DNA of 64,000 nucleotides. Source: Fasciola hepatica. Its lineage: Eukaryota; Platyhelminthes; Trematoda; Plagiorchiida; Fasciolidae. Location of the stretch: assembly GCA_948099385.1 (NCBI GenBank), contig CANUEZ040000151.1, positions 4,534,001 to 4,598,000 of the forward strand, given 5' to 3'. The translations under genes and the position numbers were made by a program. Under the pieces are notes generated by a model. The model was not told where the DNA came from. It worked only from the letters and a program-made list of their open reading frames with translations, and searched no databases. This document shows positions 1-11,954 of the stretch, piece by piece (within the stretch, counting starts at the first letter, position 1; every line of letters begins with the position of its first letter).

Positions 1-900
1 TATTATTACTATATTTGTCACAATTATTATTAATATTATCATTCTTATAAATAGAATAATATTATTATTATTCATATTAGAGGTTTCATTTTCGTTTACA
101 ATATGGATAGCATTATCATCATTACGACGGAGACTGGAGACGTGATGCCCTTGTATAATTTGTTCTCTCTCATTCTTCATTCTCTCGTCTGAATACGATT
201 GTGCTTCAGTCCGAATCATGTTGATAATTGGAACAATTATACTGTGAGACGTGAATATGACACGATCAAGCGATTATTGAAAATGTTCGATAATTGGCTC
301 AGATTGGTGGCTAAAATGTGAAGCACTTTGGGAGATGATACGCGTTCGAAATACCATAAGAATATTAGCATCCACTCAAACGATTCTTGCTATTTTCTAT
401 TATCACCTTAGATGAGTCAACTTATTTCTCACATTCAACGTGGTCTCAGAATGTGACATGTACTTCTCGAAACAAACAAGTGAACATATGTCTGTTCACA
501 GCTTTCTAATCTCCTACCAAATATTGGGAACAACTTCACGAAATAAGCTACACTACGAAGCTACAACGAGAAATGAGAACACAGCTACCAAGTGAACCGA
601 AGTGATACAATTCTCACTATTATCAGAGCTCGTTGACGACCAATACACACGAGTATTGTATCATCTCGGTTTTACTGAATTTCTCCATTAATAGCTCAGA
701 GTGAGATCACATCATTTTGAGAGAGAAGAGATGAATTTGAAAGACACAACGCGAGAGATTGATCCAATCGTGACCAAATGATCTTCTCCATTCTACAGGT
801 GGAAAAGCAATTTCAGATAAGAAAGATTCTTCATCTTCAAATGGAAACGACGATGATTTGAGTGAGTTGTTCAAAACTGACAACGTTGGTTGCATTCATG
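1..900. repeat. Array monomer 0 (left-truncated)
   Basis: This copy starts inside the ATT-rich segment and has a private T in GATGAGTCAAC (position 417) where all later copies read GATGAGGCAAC. It carries the older-looking GAGTATTGTATC variant near 651. Confidence 0.95.
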
Positions 901-1843
901 GGATTATTATTACTAATATACGAATGATTGTTATTATGATTATTATTATTACTATATTTGTCATAATTATTATTAATATTATCATTCTTATAATTAGAAT
1001 ATTATTATTATTATTCATATAAGAGGTTTCATTTTCGTTTACAATATGGATAGCATTATCATCATTACGACGGAGACTGGAGACGTGATGCCCTTGTATA
1101 ATTTGTTCTCTCTCATTCTTCATTCTCTCGTCTGAATACGATTGTGCTTCAGTCCGAATCATGTTGATAATTGGAACAATTATACTGTGAGACGTGAATA
1201 TGACACGATCAAGCGATTATTGAAAATGTTCGATAATTGGCTCAGATTGGTGGCTAAAATGTGAAGCACTTTGGGAGATGATACGCGTTCGAAATACCAT
1301 AAGAATATTAGCATCCACTCAAACGATTCTTGCTATTTTCTATTATCACCTTAGATGAGGCAACTTATTTCTCACATTCAACGTGGTCTCAGAATGTGAC
1401 ATGTACTTCTCGAAACAAACAAGTGAACATATGTCTGTTCACAGCTTTCTAATCTCCTACCAAATATTGGGAACAACTTCACAAAATAAGCTACACTACG
1501 AAGCTACAACGAGAAATGAGAACACAGCTACCAAGTGAACCGAAGTGATACAATTCTCACTATTATCAGAGCTCGTTGACGACCAATACACACGAGTATT
1601 GTATCATCTCGGTTTTACTGAATTTCTCCATTAATAGCTCAGAGTGAGATCACATCATTTTGAGAGAGAAGAGATGAATTTGAAAGACACAACGCGAGAG
1701 ATTGATCCAATCGTGACCAAATGATCTTCTCTATTCTACAGGTGGAAAAGCAATTTCAGATAAGAAAGATTCTTCATCTTCAAATGGAAACGACGATGAT
1801 TTGAGTGAGTTGTTCAAAACTGACAACGTTGGTTGCATTCATG
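901..1843. repeat. Array monomer 1 (943 bp, longest)
   Basis: This copy has an enlarged ATT-rich segment. On the minus strand the 62-codon reading frame found in the other copies is interrupted here by a TGG-to-TAG change, seen on the plus strand as CTCTATTC instead of CTCCATTC near 1,730. Confidence 0.95.
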
Positions 1844-1870
1844 GGATTATTATTACTAATATACGAATGA

Positions 1871-1905
<35 letters not shown>

Positions 1906-2775
1906 AATACTAGTATTATGGTATTAATAGAAAATTAGTTTTATTACCGTATCAGAGGTTTCATTTTCTTTTCCAATATCGATAGCGTTATCATCATTAC
2001 GACGGAGACTGGAGACGTGATGCCCTTGTATAATTTGTTCTCTCTCATTCTTCATTCTCTCGTCTGAATACGATTTTGCTTCAGTCCGAATCATGTTGAT
2101 AATTGGAACAATTATACTGTGAGACGTGAATATGACACGATCAAGCGATTATTGAAAATGTTCGATAATTGGCTCAGATTGGTGGCTAAAATGTGAAGCA
2201 CTTTGGGAGATGATACGCGTTCGAAATACCATAAGAATATTAGCATCCACTCAAACGATTCTTGCTATTTTCTATTATCACCTTAGATGAGGCAACTTAT
2301 TTCTCACATTCAACGTGGTCTCAGAATGTGACATGTACTTCTCGAAACAAACAAGTGAACATATGTCTGTTCACAGCTTTCTAATCTCCTACCAAATATT
2401 GGGAACAACTTCACGAAATAAGCTACACTACGAAGCTACAACGAGAAATGAGAACACAGCTACCAAGTGAACCGAAGTGATACAATTCTCACTATTATCA
2501 GAGCTCGTTGACGACCAATACACACGAGTATTGTATCATCTCGGTTTTACTGAATTTCTCCATTAATAGCTCAGAGTGAGATCACATCATTTTGAGAGAG
2601 AAGAGATGAATTTGAAAGACACAACGCGAGAGATTGATCCAATCGTGACCAAATGATCTTCTCCATTCTACAGGTGGAAAAGCAATTTCAGATAAGAAAG
2701 ATTCTTCATCTTCAAATGGAAACGACGATGATTTGAGTGAGTTGTTCAAAACTGACAACGTTGGTTGCATTCATG
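1844..2775. repeat. Array monomer 2 with a divergent AT spacer
   Basis: Bases 1,880-1,985 do not match the spacers of other monomers. The segment contains ACTAGTATTATGG and ends in a variant of the shared block (TTTCTTTTCCAATATCGATAGCG). The body then rejoins the common sequence, which suggests an older or gene-converted monomer. Confidence 0.95.
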
Positions 2776-2802
2776 GGATTATTATTACTAATATACGAAT
2801 GA

Positions 2803-2833
<31 letters not shown>

Positions 2834-3688
2834 GATTGTTAGGATATTATTATTATTATTCATATAAGAGGTTTCATTTTCGTTTACAATATGGATAGCA
2901 TTATCATCATTACGACGGAGACTGGAGACGTGATGCCCTTGTATAATTTGTTCTCTCTCATTCTTCATTCTCTCGTCTGAATACGATTGTGCTTCATTCC
3001 GAATCTTGTTGATAATTGGAACAATTATACTGTGAGACGTGAATATGACACGATCAAGCGATTATTGAAAATGTTCGATAATTGGCTCAGATTGGTGGCT
3101 AAAATGTGAAGCACTTTGGGAGATGATACGCGTTCGAAATACCATAAGAATATTAGCATCCACTCAAACGATTCTTGCTATTTTCTATTATCACCTTAGA
3201 TGAGGCAACTTATTTCTCACATTCAACGTGGTCTCAGAATGTGACATGTACTTCTCGAAACAAACAAGTGAACATATGTCTGTTCACAGCTTTCTAATCT
3301 CCTACCAAATATTGGGAACAACTTCACGAAATAAGCTACACTACGAAGCTACAACGAGAAATGAGAACACAGCTACCAAGTGAACCGAAGTGATACAATT
3401 CTCACTATTATCAGAGCTCGTTGACGACCAATACACACGAGTATTGTATCATCTCGGTTTTACTGAATTTCTCCATTAATAGCTCAGAGTGAGATCACAT
3501 CATTTTGAGAGAGAAGAGATGAATTTGAAAGACACAACGCGAGAGATTGATCCAATCGTGACCAAATGATCTTCTCCATTCTACAGGTGGAAAAGCAATT
3601 TCAGATAAGAAAGATTCTTCATCTTCAAATGGAAACGACGATGATTTGAGTGAGTTGTTCAAAACTGACAACGTTGGTTGCATTCATG
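2776..3688. repeat. Array monomer 3 (913 bp, shortest)
   Basis: The ATT segment is contracted. This is the first copy with the CATTCCGAATCTTG variant that marks the B-type monomers. Confidence 0.95.
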
Positions 3689-5538
3689 GGATTATTATTA
3701 CTAATATACGAATGATTGTTATTATTATTATCATTATTATTATTAATATTATCATTCTTATAATTAGAATATTATTATTATTATTCATATAAGAGGTTTC
3801 ATTTTCGTTTACAATATGGATAGCATTATCATCATTACGACGGAGACTGGAGACGTGATGCCCTTGTATAATTTGTTCTCTCTCATTCTTCATTCTCTCG
3901 TCTGAATACGATTGTGCTTCAGTCCGACTCATTTTGATAATTGGAACAATTATACTGTGAGACGTGAATATGACACGATCAAGCGATTATTGAAAATGTT
4001 CGATAATTGGCTCAGATTGGTGGCTAAAATGTGAAGCACTTTGGGAGATGATACGCGTTCGAAATACCATAAGAATATTAGCATCCACTCAATCGATTCT
4101 TGCTATTTTCTATTATCACCTTAGATGAGGCAACTTATTTCTCACATTCAACGTGGTCTCAGAATGTGACATGTACTTCTCGAAACAAACAAGTGAACAT
4201 ATGTCTGTTCACAGCTTTCTAATCTCCTACCAAATATTGGGAACAACTTCACGAAATAAGCTACACTACGAAGCTACAACGAGAAATGAGAACACAGCTA
4301 CCAAGTGAACCGAAGTGATACAATTCTCACTATTATCAGAGCTCGTTGACGACCAATACACACGAGTACTGTATCATCTCGGTTTTACTGAATTTCTCCA
4401 TTAATAGCTCAGAGTGAGATCACATCATTTTGAGAGAGAAGAGATGAATTTGAAAGACACAACGCGAGAGATTGATCCAATCGTGACCAAATGATCTTCT
4501 CCATTCTACAGGTGGAAAAGCAATTTCAGATAAGAAAGATTCTTCATCTTCAAATGGAAACGACGATGATTTGAGTGAGTTGTTCAAAACTGACAACGTT
4601 GGTTGCATTCATGGGATTATTATTACTAATATACGAATGATTGTTATTATTATTATCATTATTATTATTAATATTATCATTCTTATAATTAGAATATTAT
4701 TATTATTATTCATATAAGAGGTTTCATTTTCGTTTACAATATGGATAGCATTATCATCATTACGACGGAGACTGGAGACGTGATGCCCTTGTATAATTTG
4801 TTCTCTCTCATTCTTCATTCTCTCGTCTGAATACGATTGTGCTTCATTCCGAATCTTGTTGATAATTGGAACAATTATACTGTGAGACGTGAATATGACA
4901 CGATCAAGCGATTATTGAAAATGTTCGATAATTGGCTCAGATTGGTGGCTAAAATGTGAAGCACTTTGGGAGATGATACGCGTTCGAAATACCATAAGAA
5001 TATTAGCATCCACTCAAACGATTCTTGCTATTTTCTATTATCACCTTAGATGAGGCAACTTATTTCTCACATTCAACGTGGTCTCAGAATGTGACATGTA
5101 CTTCTCGAAACAAACAAGTGAACATATGTCTGTTCACAGCTTTCTAATCTCCTACCAAATATTGGGAACAACTTCACGAAATAAGCTACACTACGAAGCT
5201 ACAACGAGAAATGAGAACACAGCTACCAAGTGAACCGAAGTGATACAATTCTCACTATTATCAGAGCTCGTTGACGACCAATACACACGAGTACTGTATC
5301 ATCTCGGTTTTACTGAATTTCTCCATTAATAGCTCAGAGTGAGATCACATCATTTTGAGAGAGAAGAGATGAATTTGAAAGACACAACGCGAGAGATTGA
5401 TCCAATCGTGACCAAATGATCTTCTCCATTCTACAGGTGGAAAAGCAATTTCAGATAAGAAAGATTCTTCATCTTCAAATGGAAACGACGATGATTTGAG
5501 TGAGTTGTTCAAAACTGACAACGTTGGTTGCATTCATG
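3689..5538. repeat. Higher-order dimer copy 1 (A-type plus B-type monomer, 1,850 bp)
   Basis: The first monomer has AGTCCGACTCATTTTG and CTCAATCGATTC. The second has CATTCCGAATCTTG and CTCAAACGATTC. The same ordered pair follows immediately at 5,539 with no difference that I could see by eye, so the repeat was recently duplicated as a two-monomer block. Confidence 0.85.
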
Positions 5539-7388
5539 GGATTATTATTACTAATATACGAATGATTGTTATTATTATTATCATTATTATTATTAATATT
5601 ATCATTCTTATAATTAGAATATTATTATTATTATTCATATAAGAGGTTTCATTTTCGTTTACAATATGGATAGCATTATCATCATTACGACGGAGACTGG
5701 AGACGTGATGCCCTTGTATAATTTGTTCTCTCTCATTCTTCATTCTCTCGTCTGAATACGATTGTGCTTCAGTCCGACTCATTTTGATAATTGGAACAAT
5801 TATACTGTGAGACGTGAATATGACACGATCAAGCGATTATTGAAAATGTTCGATAATTGGCTCAGATTGGTGGCTAAAATGTGAAGCACTTTGGGAGATG
5901 ATACGCGTTCGAAATACCATAAGAATATTAGCATCCACTCAATCGATTCTTGCTATTTTCTATTATCACCTTAGATGAGGCAACTTATTTCTCACATTCA
6001 ACGTGGTCTCAGAATGTGACATGTACTTCTCGAAACAAACAAGTGAACATATGTCTGTTCACAGCTTTCTAATCTCCTACCAAATATTGGGAACAACTTC
6101 ACGAAATAAGCTACACTACGAAGCTACAACGAGAAATGAGAACACAGCTACCAAGTGAACCGAAGTGATACAATTCTCACTATTATCAGAGCTCGTTGAC
6201 GACCAATACACACGAGTACTGTATCATCTCGGTTTTACTGAATTTCTCCATTAATAGCTCAGAGTGAGATCACATCATTTTGAGAGAGAAGAGATGAATT
6301 TGAAAGACACAACGCGAGAGATTGATCCAATCGTGACCAAATGATCTTCTCCATTCTACAGGTGGAAAAGCAATTTCAGATAAGAAAGATTCTTCATCTT
6401 CAAATGGAAACGACGATGATTTGAGTGAGTTGTTCAAAACTGACAACGTTGGTTGCATTCATGGGATTATTATTACTAATATACGAATGATTGTTATTAT
6501 TATTATCATTATTATTATTAATATTATCATTCTTATAATTAGAATATTATTATTATTATTCATATAAGAGGTTTCATTTTCGTTTACAATATGGATAGCA
6601 TTATCATCATTACGACGGAGACTGGAGACGTGATGCCCTTGTATAATTTGTTCTCTCTCATTCTTCATTCTCTCGTCTGAATACGATTGTGCTTCATTCC
6701 GAATCTTGTTGATAATTGGAACAATTATACTGTGAGACGTGAATATGACACGATCAAGCGATTATTGAAAATGTTCGATAATTGGCTCAGATTGGTGGCT
6801 AAAATGTGAAGCACTTTGGGAGATGATACGCGTTCGAAATACCATAAGAATATTAGCATCCACTCAAACGATTCTTGCTATTTTCTATTATCACCTTAGA
6901 TGAGGCAACTTATTTCTCACATTCAACGTGGTCTCAGAATGTGACATGTACTTCTCGAAACAAACAAGTGAACATATGTCTGTTCACAGCTTTCTAATCT
7001 CCTACCAAATATTGGGAACAACTTCACGAAATAAGCTACACTACGAAGCTACAACGAGAAATGAGAACACAGCTACCAAGTGAACCGAAGTGATACAATT
7101 CTCACTATTATCAGAGCTCGTTGACGACCAATACACACGAGTACTGTATCATCTCGGTTTTACTGAATTTCTCCATTAATAGCTCAGAGTGAGATCACAT
7201 CATTTTGAGAGAGAAGAGATGAATTTGAAAGACACAACGCGAGAGATTGATCCAATCGTGACCAAATGATCTTCTCCATTCTACAGGTGGAAAAGCAATT
7301 TCAGATAAGAAAGATTCTTCATCTTCAAATGGAAACGACGATGATTTGAGTGAGTTGTTCAAAACTGACAACGTTGGTTGCATTCATG
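5539..7388. repeat. Higher-order dimer copy 2 (1,850 bp)
   Basis: Same order of diagnostic variants as 3,689-5,538, and the same ATT-segment structure and length. The two 1,850 bp blocks look identical by inspection. Confidence 0.85.
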
Positions 7389-9229
7389 GGATTATTATTA
7401 CTAATATACGAATGATTGTTATTATTATTATCATTATTATTATTAATATTATCATTCTTATAATTAGAATATTATTATTATTATTCATATAAGAGGTTTC
7501 ATTTTCGTTTACAATATGGATAGCATTATCATCATTACGACGGAGACTGGAGACGTGATGCCCTTGTATAATTTGTTCTCTCTCATTCTTCATTCTCTCG
7601 TCTGAATACGATTGTGCTTCATTCCGAATCTTGTTGATAATTGGAACAATTATACTGTGAGACGTGAATATGACACGATCAAGCGATTATTGAAAATGTT
7701 CGATAATTGGCTCAGATTGGTGGCTAAAATGTGAAGCACTTTGGGAGATGATACGCGTTCGAAATACCATAAGAATATTAGCATCCACTCAAACGATTCT
7801 TGCTATTTTCTATTATCACCTTAGATGAGGCAACTTATTTCTCACATTCAACGTGGTCTCAGAATGTGACATGTACTTCTCGAAACAAACAAGTGAACAT
7901 ATGTCTGTTCACAGCTTTCTAATCTCCTACCAAATATTGGGAACAACTTCACGAAATAAGCCACACTACGAAGCTACAACGAGAAATGAGAACACAGCTA
8001 CCAAGTGAACCGAAGTGATACAATTCTCACTATTATCAGAGCTCGTTGACGACCAATACACACGAGTACTGTATCATCTCGGTTTTACTGAATTTCTCCA
8101 TTAATAGCTCAGAGTGAGATCACATCATTTTGAGAGAGAAGAGATGAATTTGAAAGACACAACGCGAGAGATTGATCCAATCGTGACCAAATGATCTTCT
8201 CCATTCTACAGGTGGAAAAGCAATTTCAGATAAGAAAGATTCTTCATCTTCAAATGGAAACGACGATGATTTGAGTGAGTTGTTCAAAACTGACCACGTT
8301 GGTTGCATTCATGGGATTATTATTACCAATATACGAATGATTTTTATTATGATTATCATTATTAATATTATTAATATTATTAGAATATTATTATTATTAT
8401 TCATATAAGAGGTTTCATTTTCGTTTACAATATGGATAGCATTATCATCATTACGACGGAGACTGGAGACGTGATGCCCTTGTATAATTTGTTCTCTCTC
8501 ATTCTTCATTCTCTCGTCTGAATACGATTGTGCTTCATTCCGAATCTTGTTGATAATTGGAACAATTATACTGTGAGACGTGAATATGACACGATCAAGC
8601 GATTATTGAAAATGTTCGATAATTGGCTCAGATTGGTGGCTAAAATGTGAAGCACTTTGGGAGATGATACGCGTTCGAAATATCATAAGAATATTAGCAT
8701 CCACTCAATCGATTCTTGCTATTTTCTATTATCACCTTAGATGAGGCAACTTATTTCTCACATTCAACGTGGTCTCAGAATGTGACATGTACTTCTCGAA
8801 ACAAACAAGTGAACATATGTCTGTTCACAGCTTTCTAATCTCCTACCAAATATTGGGAACAACTTCACGAAATAAGCCACACTACGAAGCTACAACGAGA
8901 AATGAGAACACAGCTACCAAGTGAACCGAAGTGATACAATTCTCACTATTATCAGAGCTCGTTGACGACCAATACACACGAGTACTGTATCATCTCGGTT
9001 TTACTGAATTTCTCCATTAATAGCTCAGAGTGAGATCACATCATTTTGAGAGAGAAGAGATGAATTTGAAAGACACAACGCGAGAGATTGATCCAATCGT
9101 GACCAAATGATCTTCTCCATTCTACAGGTGGAAAAGCAATTTCAGATAAGAAAGATTCTTCATCTTCAAATGGAAACGACGATGATTTGAGTGAGTTGTT
9201 CAAAACTGACAACGTTGGTTGCATTCATG
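7389..9229. repeat. Array monomers 8 and 9
   Basis: Two B-type monomers starting at 7,389 and 8,314. Both read AAGCCACACTACG where earlier copies read AAGCTACACTACG. The second also carries CTCAATCGATTC, normally an A-type marker, so variants are being shuffled between monomers. The minus-strand ORF in the first has a Leu-to-Trp change. Confidence 0.95.
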
Positions 9230-9625
9230 GGATTAATATTACTAATATACGAATGATTTTTATTATGATTATCATTATTAATATTATTAATATTTTTAGA
9301 AGATTATTATTATTATTCATATAAGAGGTTTCATTTTCGTTTACAATATGGATAGCATTATCATCATTACGACGGAGACTGGAGACGTGATGCCCTTGTA
9401 TAATTTGTTCTCTCTCATTCTTCATTCTCTCGTCTGAATACGATTGTGCTTCAGTCCGACTCATTTTGATAATTGGAACAATTATACTGTGAGACGTGAA
9501 TATGACACGATCAAGCGATTATTGAAAATGTTCGATAATTGGCTCAGATTGGTGGCTAAAATGTGAAGCACTTTGGGAGAATATACGCATTCGAACGACC
9601 ATAATGATGTTAGCTTCGCTTTTCT
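9230..9625. repeat. Array right boundary (partial A-type monomer)
   Basis: The last copy has AGTCCGACTCATTTTG. It matches the array to CTTTGGGAGA at about 9,580, after which identity drops to scattered matches (ACGCATTCGAACGACC against ACGCGTTCGAAATACC) and then vanishes. This is a clean array edge followed by unique DNA. Confidence 0.85.
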
Positions 9626-10011
9626 GTATTCAGTCTAATGGCGTTCAAACCGAGTGACAGTATTGTGCTCCGTTACCTAAAGTATACTTTGAATAATTCA
9701 GTAATTTAAGTTTTTGAATCCTAATCGTTCACTCCTTTCCAGTCTCATTGGGGACTCGATGATCGTGTATTGCTGCTGATTGCTAAGACTAATGAAACAT
9801 TTTTATCCTACTTCAGTTATCTAAAATTGTGATTTGACCTTTGGCACTATATATTGTATCTCTTTAAGTAAAGTATGAGATTGCTGTAAGTAAGTCGCAG
9901 GTAGTTTAGTTTGAAAACACACAGATATAATGTTGCAATTCATTCCGAAACTAGTCTGAATACCTACCTCTAATTTTCTCACAAATGAATACTTTTCCTC
10001 CTGACACCCAG
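9626..10011. other. Unique AT-rich DNA between array and exon candidate
   Basis: No repeat or element was recognised. A short open stretch with an ATG in good context at about 9,640 (ATGGCGTTC) is followed by GTATTG. It could be a first exon in phase with the exon at 10,012, but this is speculation. Confidence 0.3.
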
Positions 10012-10578
10012 TGATTTTAAGAGAATTTGAGAGGGTGTTAGCGGAATTAAAGAAGCGGGACGGGAAAATGGGTAAGTTCCAATCTCGTTGGTATTTTCTT
10101 CAAATTCGGCTTATCAAGTTCCAAAATTCACCTTGAACAAATGAGTTTATCAGCAAGTGAAGGATAAGAGGTTTAAGAAGAAGAAAGTGGGATTTTCCGT
10201 CAATGAGAGTTCGATAGGGCAGAGCTCTTTCTGTTGCATTTAAACTCTACTAAAATTAGGGATTATTTTGTTCTCTTAAACATCGGAAGATATTAATTGT
10301 TTCTTATACAAATTTTACAAAATAGATTGTGAATGTAAGTCTAGTTTTGAGGACATATTATTACTAAGACTGTTTCATCTGAACTGCTTGCTTTCTCGAT
10401 CTTCTGTGAATTCTGATGCTGATGTATTACATTTGTTCGATACCACACTTCATGTGTCATTCTCGATTAGCCACGTTTTCCACCTGATTTCCATATGTTC
10501 TTCGCCCAATGTCAAAAACAGCCTTCAAGGAAGCATTTGAAGAGACCGTGAAAAATATTGCGAAAATCGGTACACCAG
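10012..10578 (+). CDS. Two splice-flanked exon candidates, unknown protein
   Basis: Exon one is 10,012-10,071 (60 nt). It follows a pyrimidine-rich TTTTCCTCCTGACACCCAG acceptor and ends at a G|GTAAGTTC donor. Exon two is 10,522-10,578 (57 nt), between an AAAAACAG acceptor and a CCAG|GTAATA donor. Both are open in phase 1 and leave in phase 1, so they splice in frame. Together they encode about 39 residues, rich in Lys and Glu and helix-like (including REFERVLAELKKRDGK and EAFEETVKNIAK). The family is not recognised. Exon two has two decayed relatives in the same orientation near 37,831 and 47,880, the best reason to think it is real. An alternative second exon at 10,158-10,243 is also in phase and would end the protein. 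Start and end of the gene were not found. What is seen is the splice signals and phases; that they form a gene is inference. Confidence 0.33.
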
Positions 10579-11289
10579 GTAATAACCTATGTTTTGTGAA
10601 AAAACAACGATTTGTGCTATGCACCACAGATGATGGTCAATCGATCCTTTAAACAAACGCATATTTCTCATGGGAGTCCGCAGTTCCTTTGAATTATTCA
10701 AAGATATTGTTTTTAATTATTTGTAACTGTAATCATAATCCGGGCTTTCAGTAAACGCAGTCAATTTGAATGACATGCCCTAAACAATTGGAAAATTTCG
10801 TCCGTCCGTTGGGAGAATGCGTCAGAGAACATATGCAACTAGAGATGCACCGTGACAGATGAATATGATGACTTAAAGTAAATCAACTTTTTAAGGGTTC
10901 CAACTTTTTATGCTCTGCTCTAGTATTCTGGCAACGAAAAGTCAGTGATTGTCATCAACTTGGGGCCATTAGATGCACACGTCGAAAAGGTTTCAGTTCC
11001 AGTTAGCAAATTGCCCGCACAGTTAACACCACTGATCAAACGAGCGAAGATATATTCTTCAATGAGTTTCAAATATTCTGGACACAAAATTGATATTATT
11101 TTGTTGCAATGCAAAAAGTAACAGATATTTCCTCCGTAAGCCACCAAAATCATTCATCAAGTCGAGGGTTATTCTTTGGATAGATTTGGCTTCAGGAAGG
11201 CACGTTTCTATGGGCAAACGTGTATCTAGTAACAACCTACGGGAAGCCTAATTACGCAAACACGTATGCAAATGCATGAGTCGGTGGTG

Positions 11290-11480
11290 CATGCGGTCTA
11301 AAGTGTAAGACAACTGTACAATCAGATTACGCAACGCAAGGTCATGTAACACGTGATACAATGTGATTGGTCAGTACCGTCCAAGCTGAAGCACGACAAA
11401 CGTCAACAGTGGTGTGTCCATGATCACAAGGTATTTGGACCACGTGTGTGCAGAGTGCGTGTGCGTGTGGGGGGGTTCTG
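11290..11480 (-). repeat. Dispersed repeat X, copy 1 (beside PLE relic)
   Basis: Read on the minus strand, this segment contains TGACCAATCACATTG, CACGTGTTACATGACCTTGCG and TCTGATTGTA, preceded by an ACACGCACACGC-rich stretch. The same order of blocks with few differences occurs on the plus strand at 46,885-47,090. It lies just beyond the 3' end of the PLE relic at 11,515, so it may be part of that element's terminal repeat. Confidence 0.6.
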
Positions 11481-11514
11481 TCCAAGCAAATGACTGTTCC
11501 ATTAAGAACAAGAC

Positions 11515-11930
11515 GCTGGAGAGCGAACAATCGTTTTCAATAAATCCTAAACGTGCTCTTACAATTCATATGGGTGAGGTAACATTGGAATGCGTTAGCC
11601 ATTGGCCGGAGTTAAGGTCATTGTCGTGGTGTTAGGACAAAGGGGGTTGGTTGGGTGGGGTGTCTCTATCGTGTGCTTGTTGTGGTGAGAGTTTCACTCC
11701 CACCGTCAAGAGTGGTAATCGATAGTGGACTTTTGGGGTTCGGTCGGCGATCCGTGGTTTCCGGATTTTGGCCAGGGCAGCTGGAGAGCCTGGACTAGTC
11801 GGTTTGTGCACATAGAACAGGACTTAGCAGCGATTGCCTCTGCCGCGGCCAGAAATCGAAGTCGGACTGGCTTTGATCGATTGGATGGAACTGTTCCCGC
11901 CGAACACAGCAAACTGTTTATTGTTTGTCC
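11515..11930 (-). mobile_element. PLE relic B: C-terminal end and 3' UTR
   Basis: The minus strand encodes the C-terminal tail of a Penelope-like element protein, ending VQALQLPWP as in three other copies here. It is preceded by a helix with LRFLAAAEAIA, the equivalent of LATTEAI in the longer copies. The GIY-YIG core and the reverse transcriptase are missing, so the copy is strongly 5'-truncated. Downstream, TTATTGAAAACGATTGTT around 11,530 resembles the tail of relics A and D (TCATTGAAAACAATTGTT), which marks the 3' end. It sits directly downstream of relic A in the same orientation. Not functional. Confidence 0.8.
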
Positions 11931-11954
11931 AAACCATTAACACTGCATATGCTT

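Larger units (their letters stand above)
1..9580. repeat. Satellite-like tandem array, about 10.3 monomers of 913-943 bp
   Basis: Successive copies of the same sequence run head to tail from the left edge. Using the second G of the CATGGGATTA junction as origin, monomers start at 901, 1844, 2776, 3689, 4614, 5539, 6464, 7389, 8314 and 9230, so the spacings are 943, 932, 913, 925 (five times) and 916. Length variation sits almost entirely in an ATT/AAT-rich segment of about 100 bp at the monomer start. The remaining 800 bp differ by only a few substitutions per copy. The first copy lacks about 41 bp at its left end, so the array continues outside the window. Homology stops abruptly near 9,580, with weak similarity to about 9,625. 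No gene or transposase is recognisable in the monomer. The function is unknown; a satellite or expanded intergenic repeat is the simplest reading. Confidence 0.98.

Noticed and set aside
410..470. TAGATGAG...CTCGAAAC in each monomer as a hammerhead ribozyme
   Set aside because: Two mismatches in the CTGATGA box, and the intervening hairpin (TCACATTC/GAATGTGA) is separated from both boxes by over 10 nt, so the core cannot form.
707..9224. A 62-codon minus-strand ORF repeated in nine of ten array monomers, and a following 65-88-codon Ile-rich ORF
   Set aside because: The ORF is conserved only because the whole monomer is. The non-ORF part is equally conserved, one copy has a stop, and the Ile run is translated ATT microsatellite. 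There is no evidence of selection on the frame.
10158..10243. Terminal exon reading VKDKRFKKKKVGFSV after the 10,012 exon
   Set aside because: In phase, but the acceptor has almost no pyrimidine tract, and the alternative exon at 10,522 has better signals and relatives. Mentioned only as an alternative.
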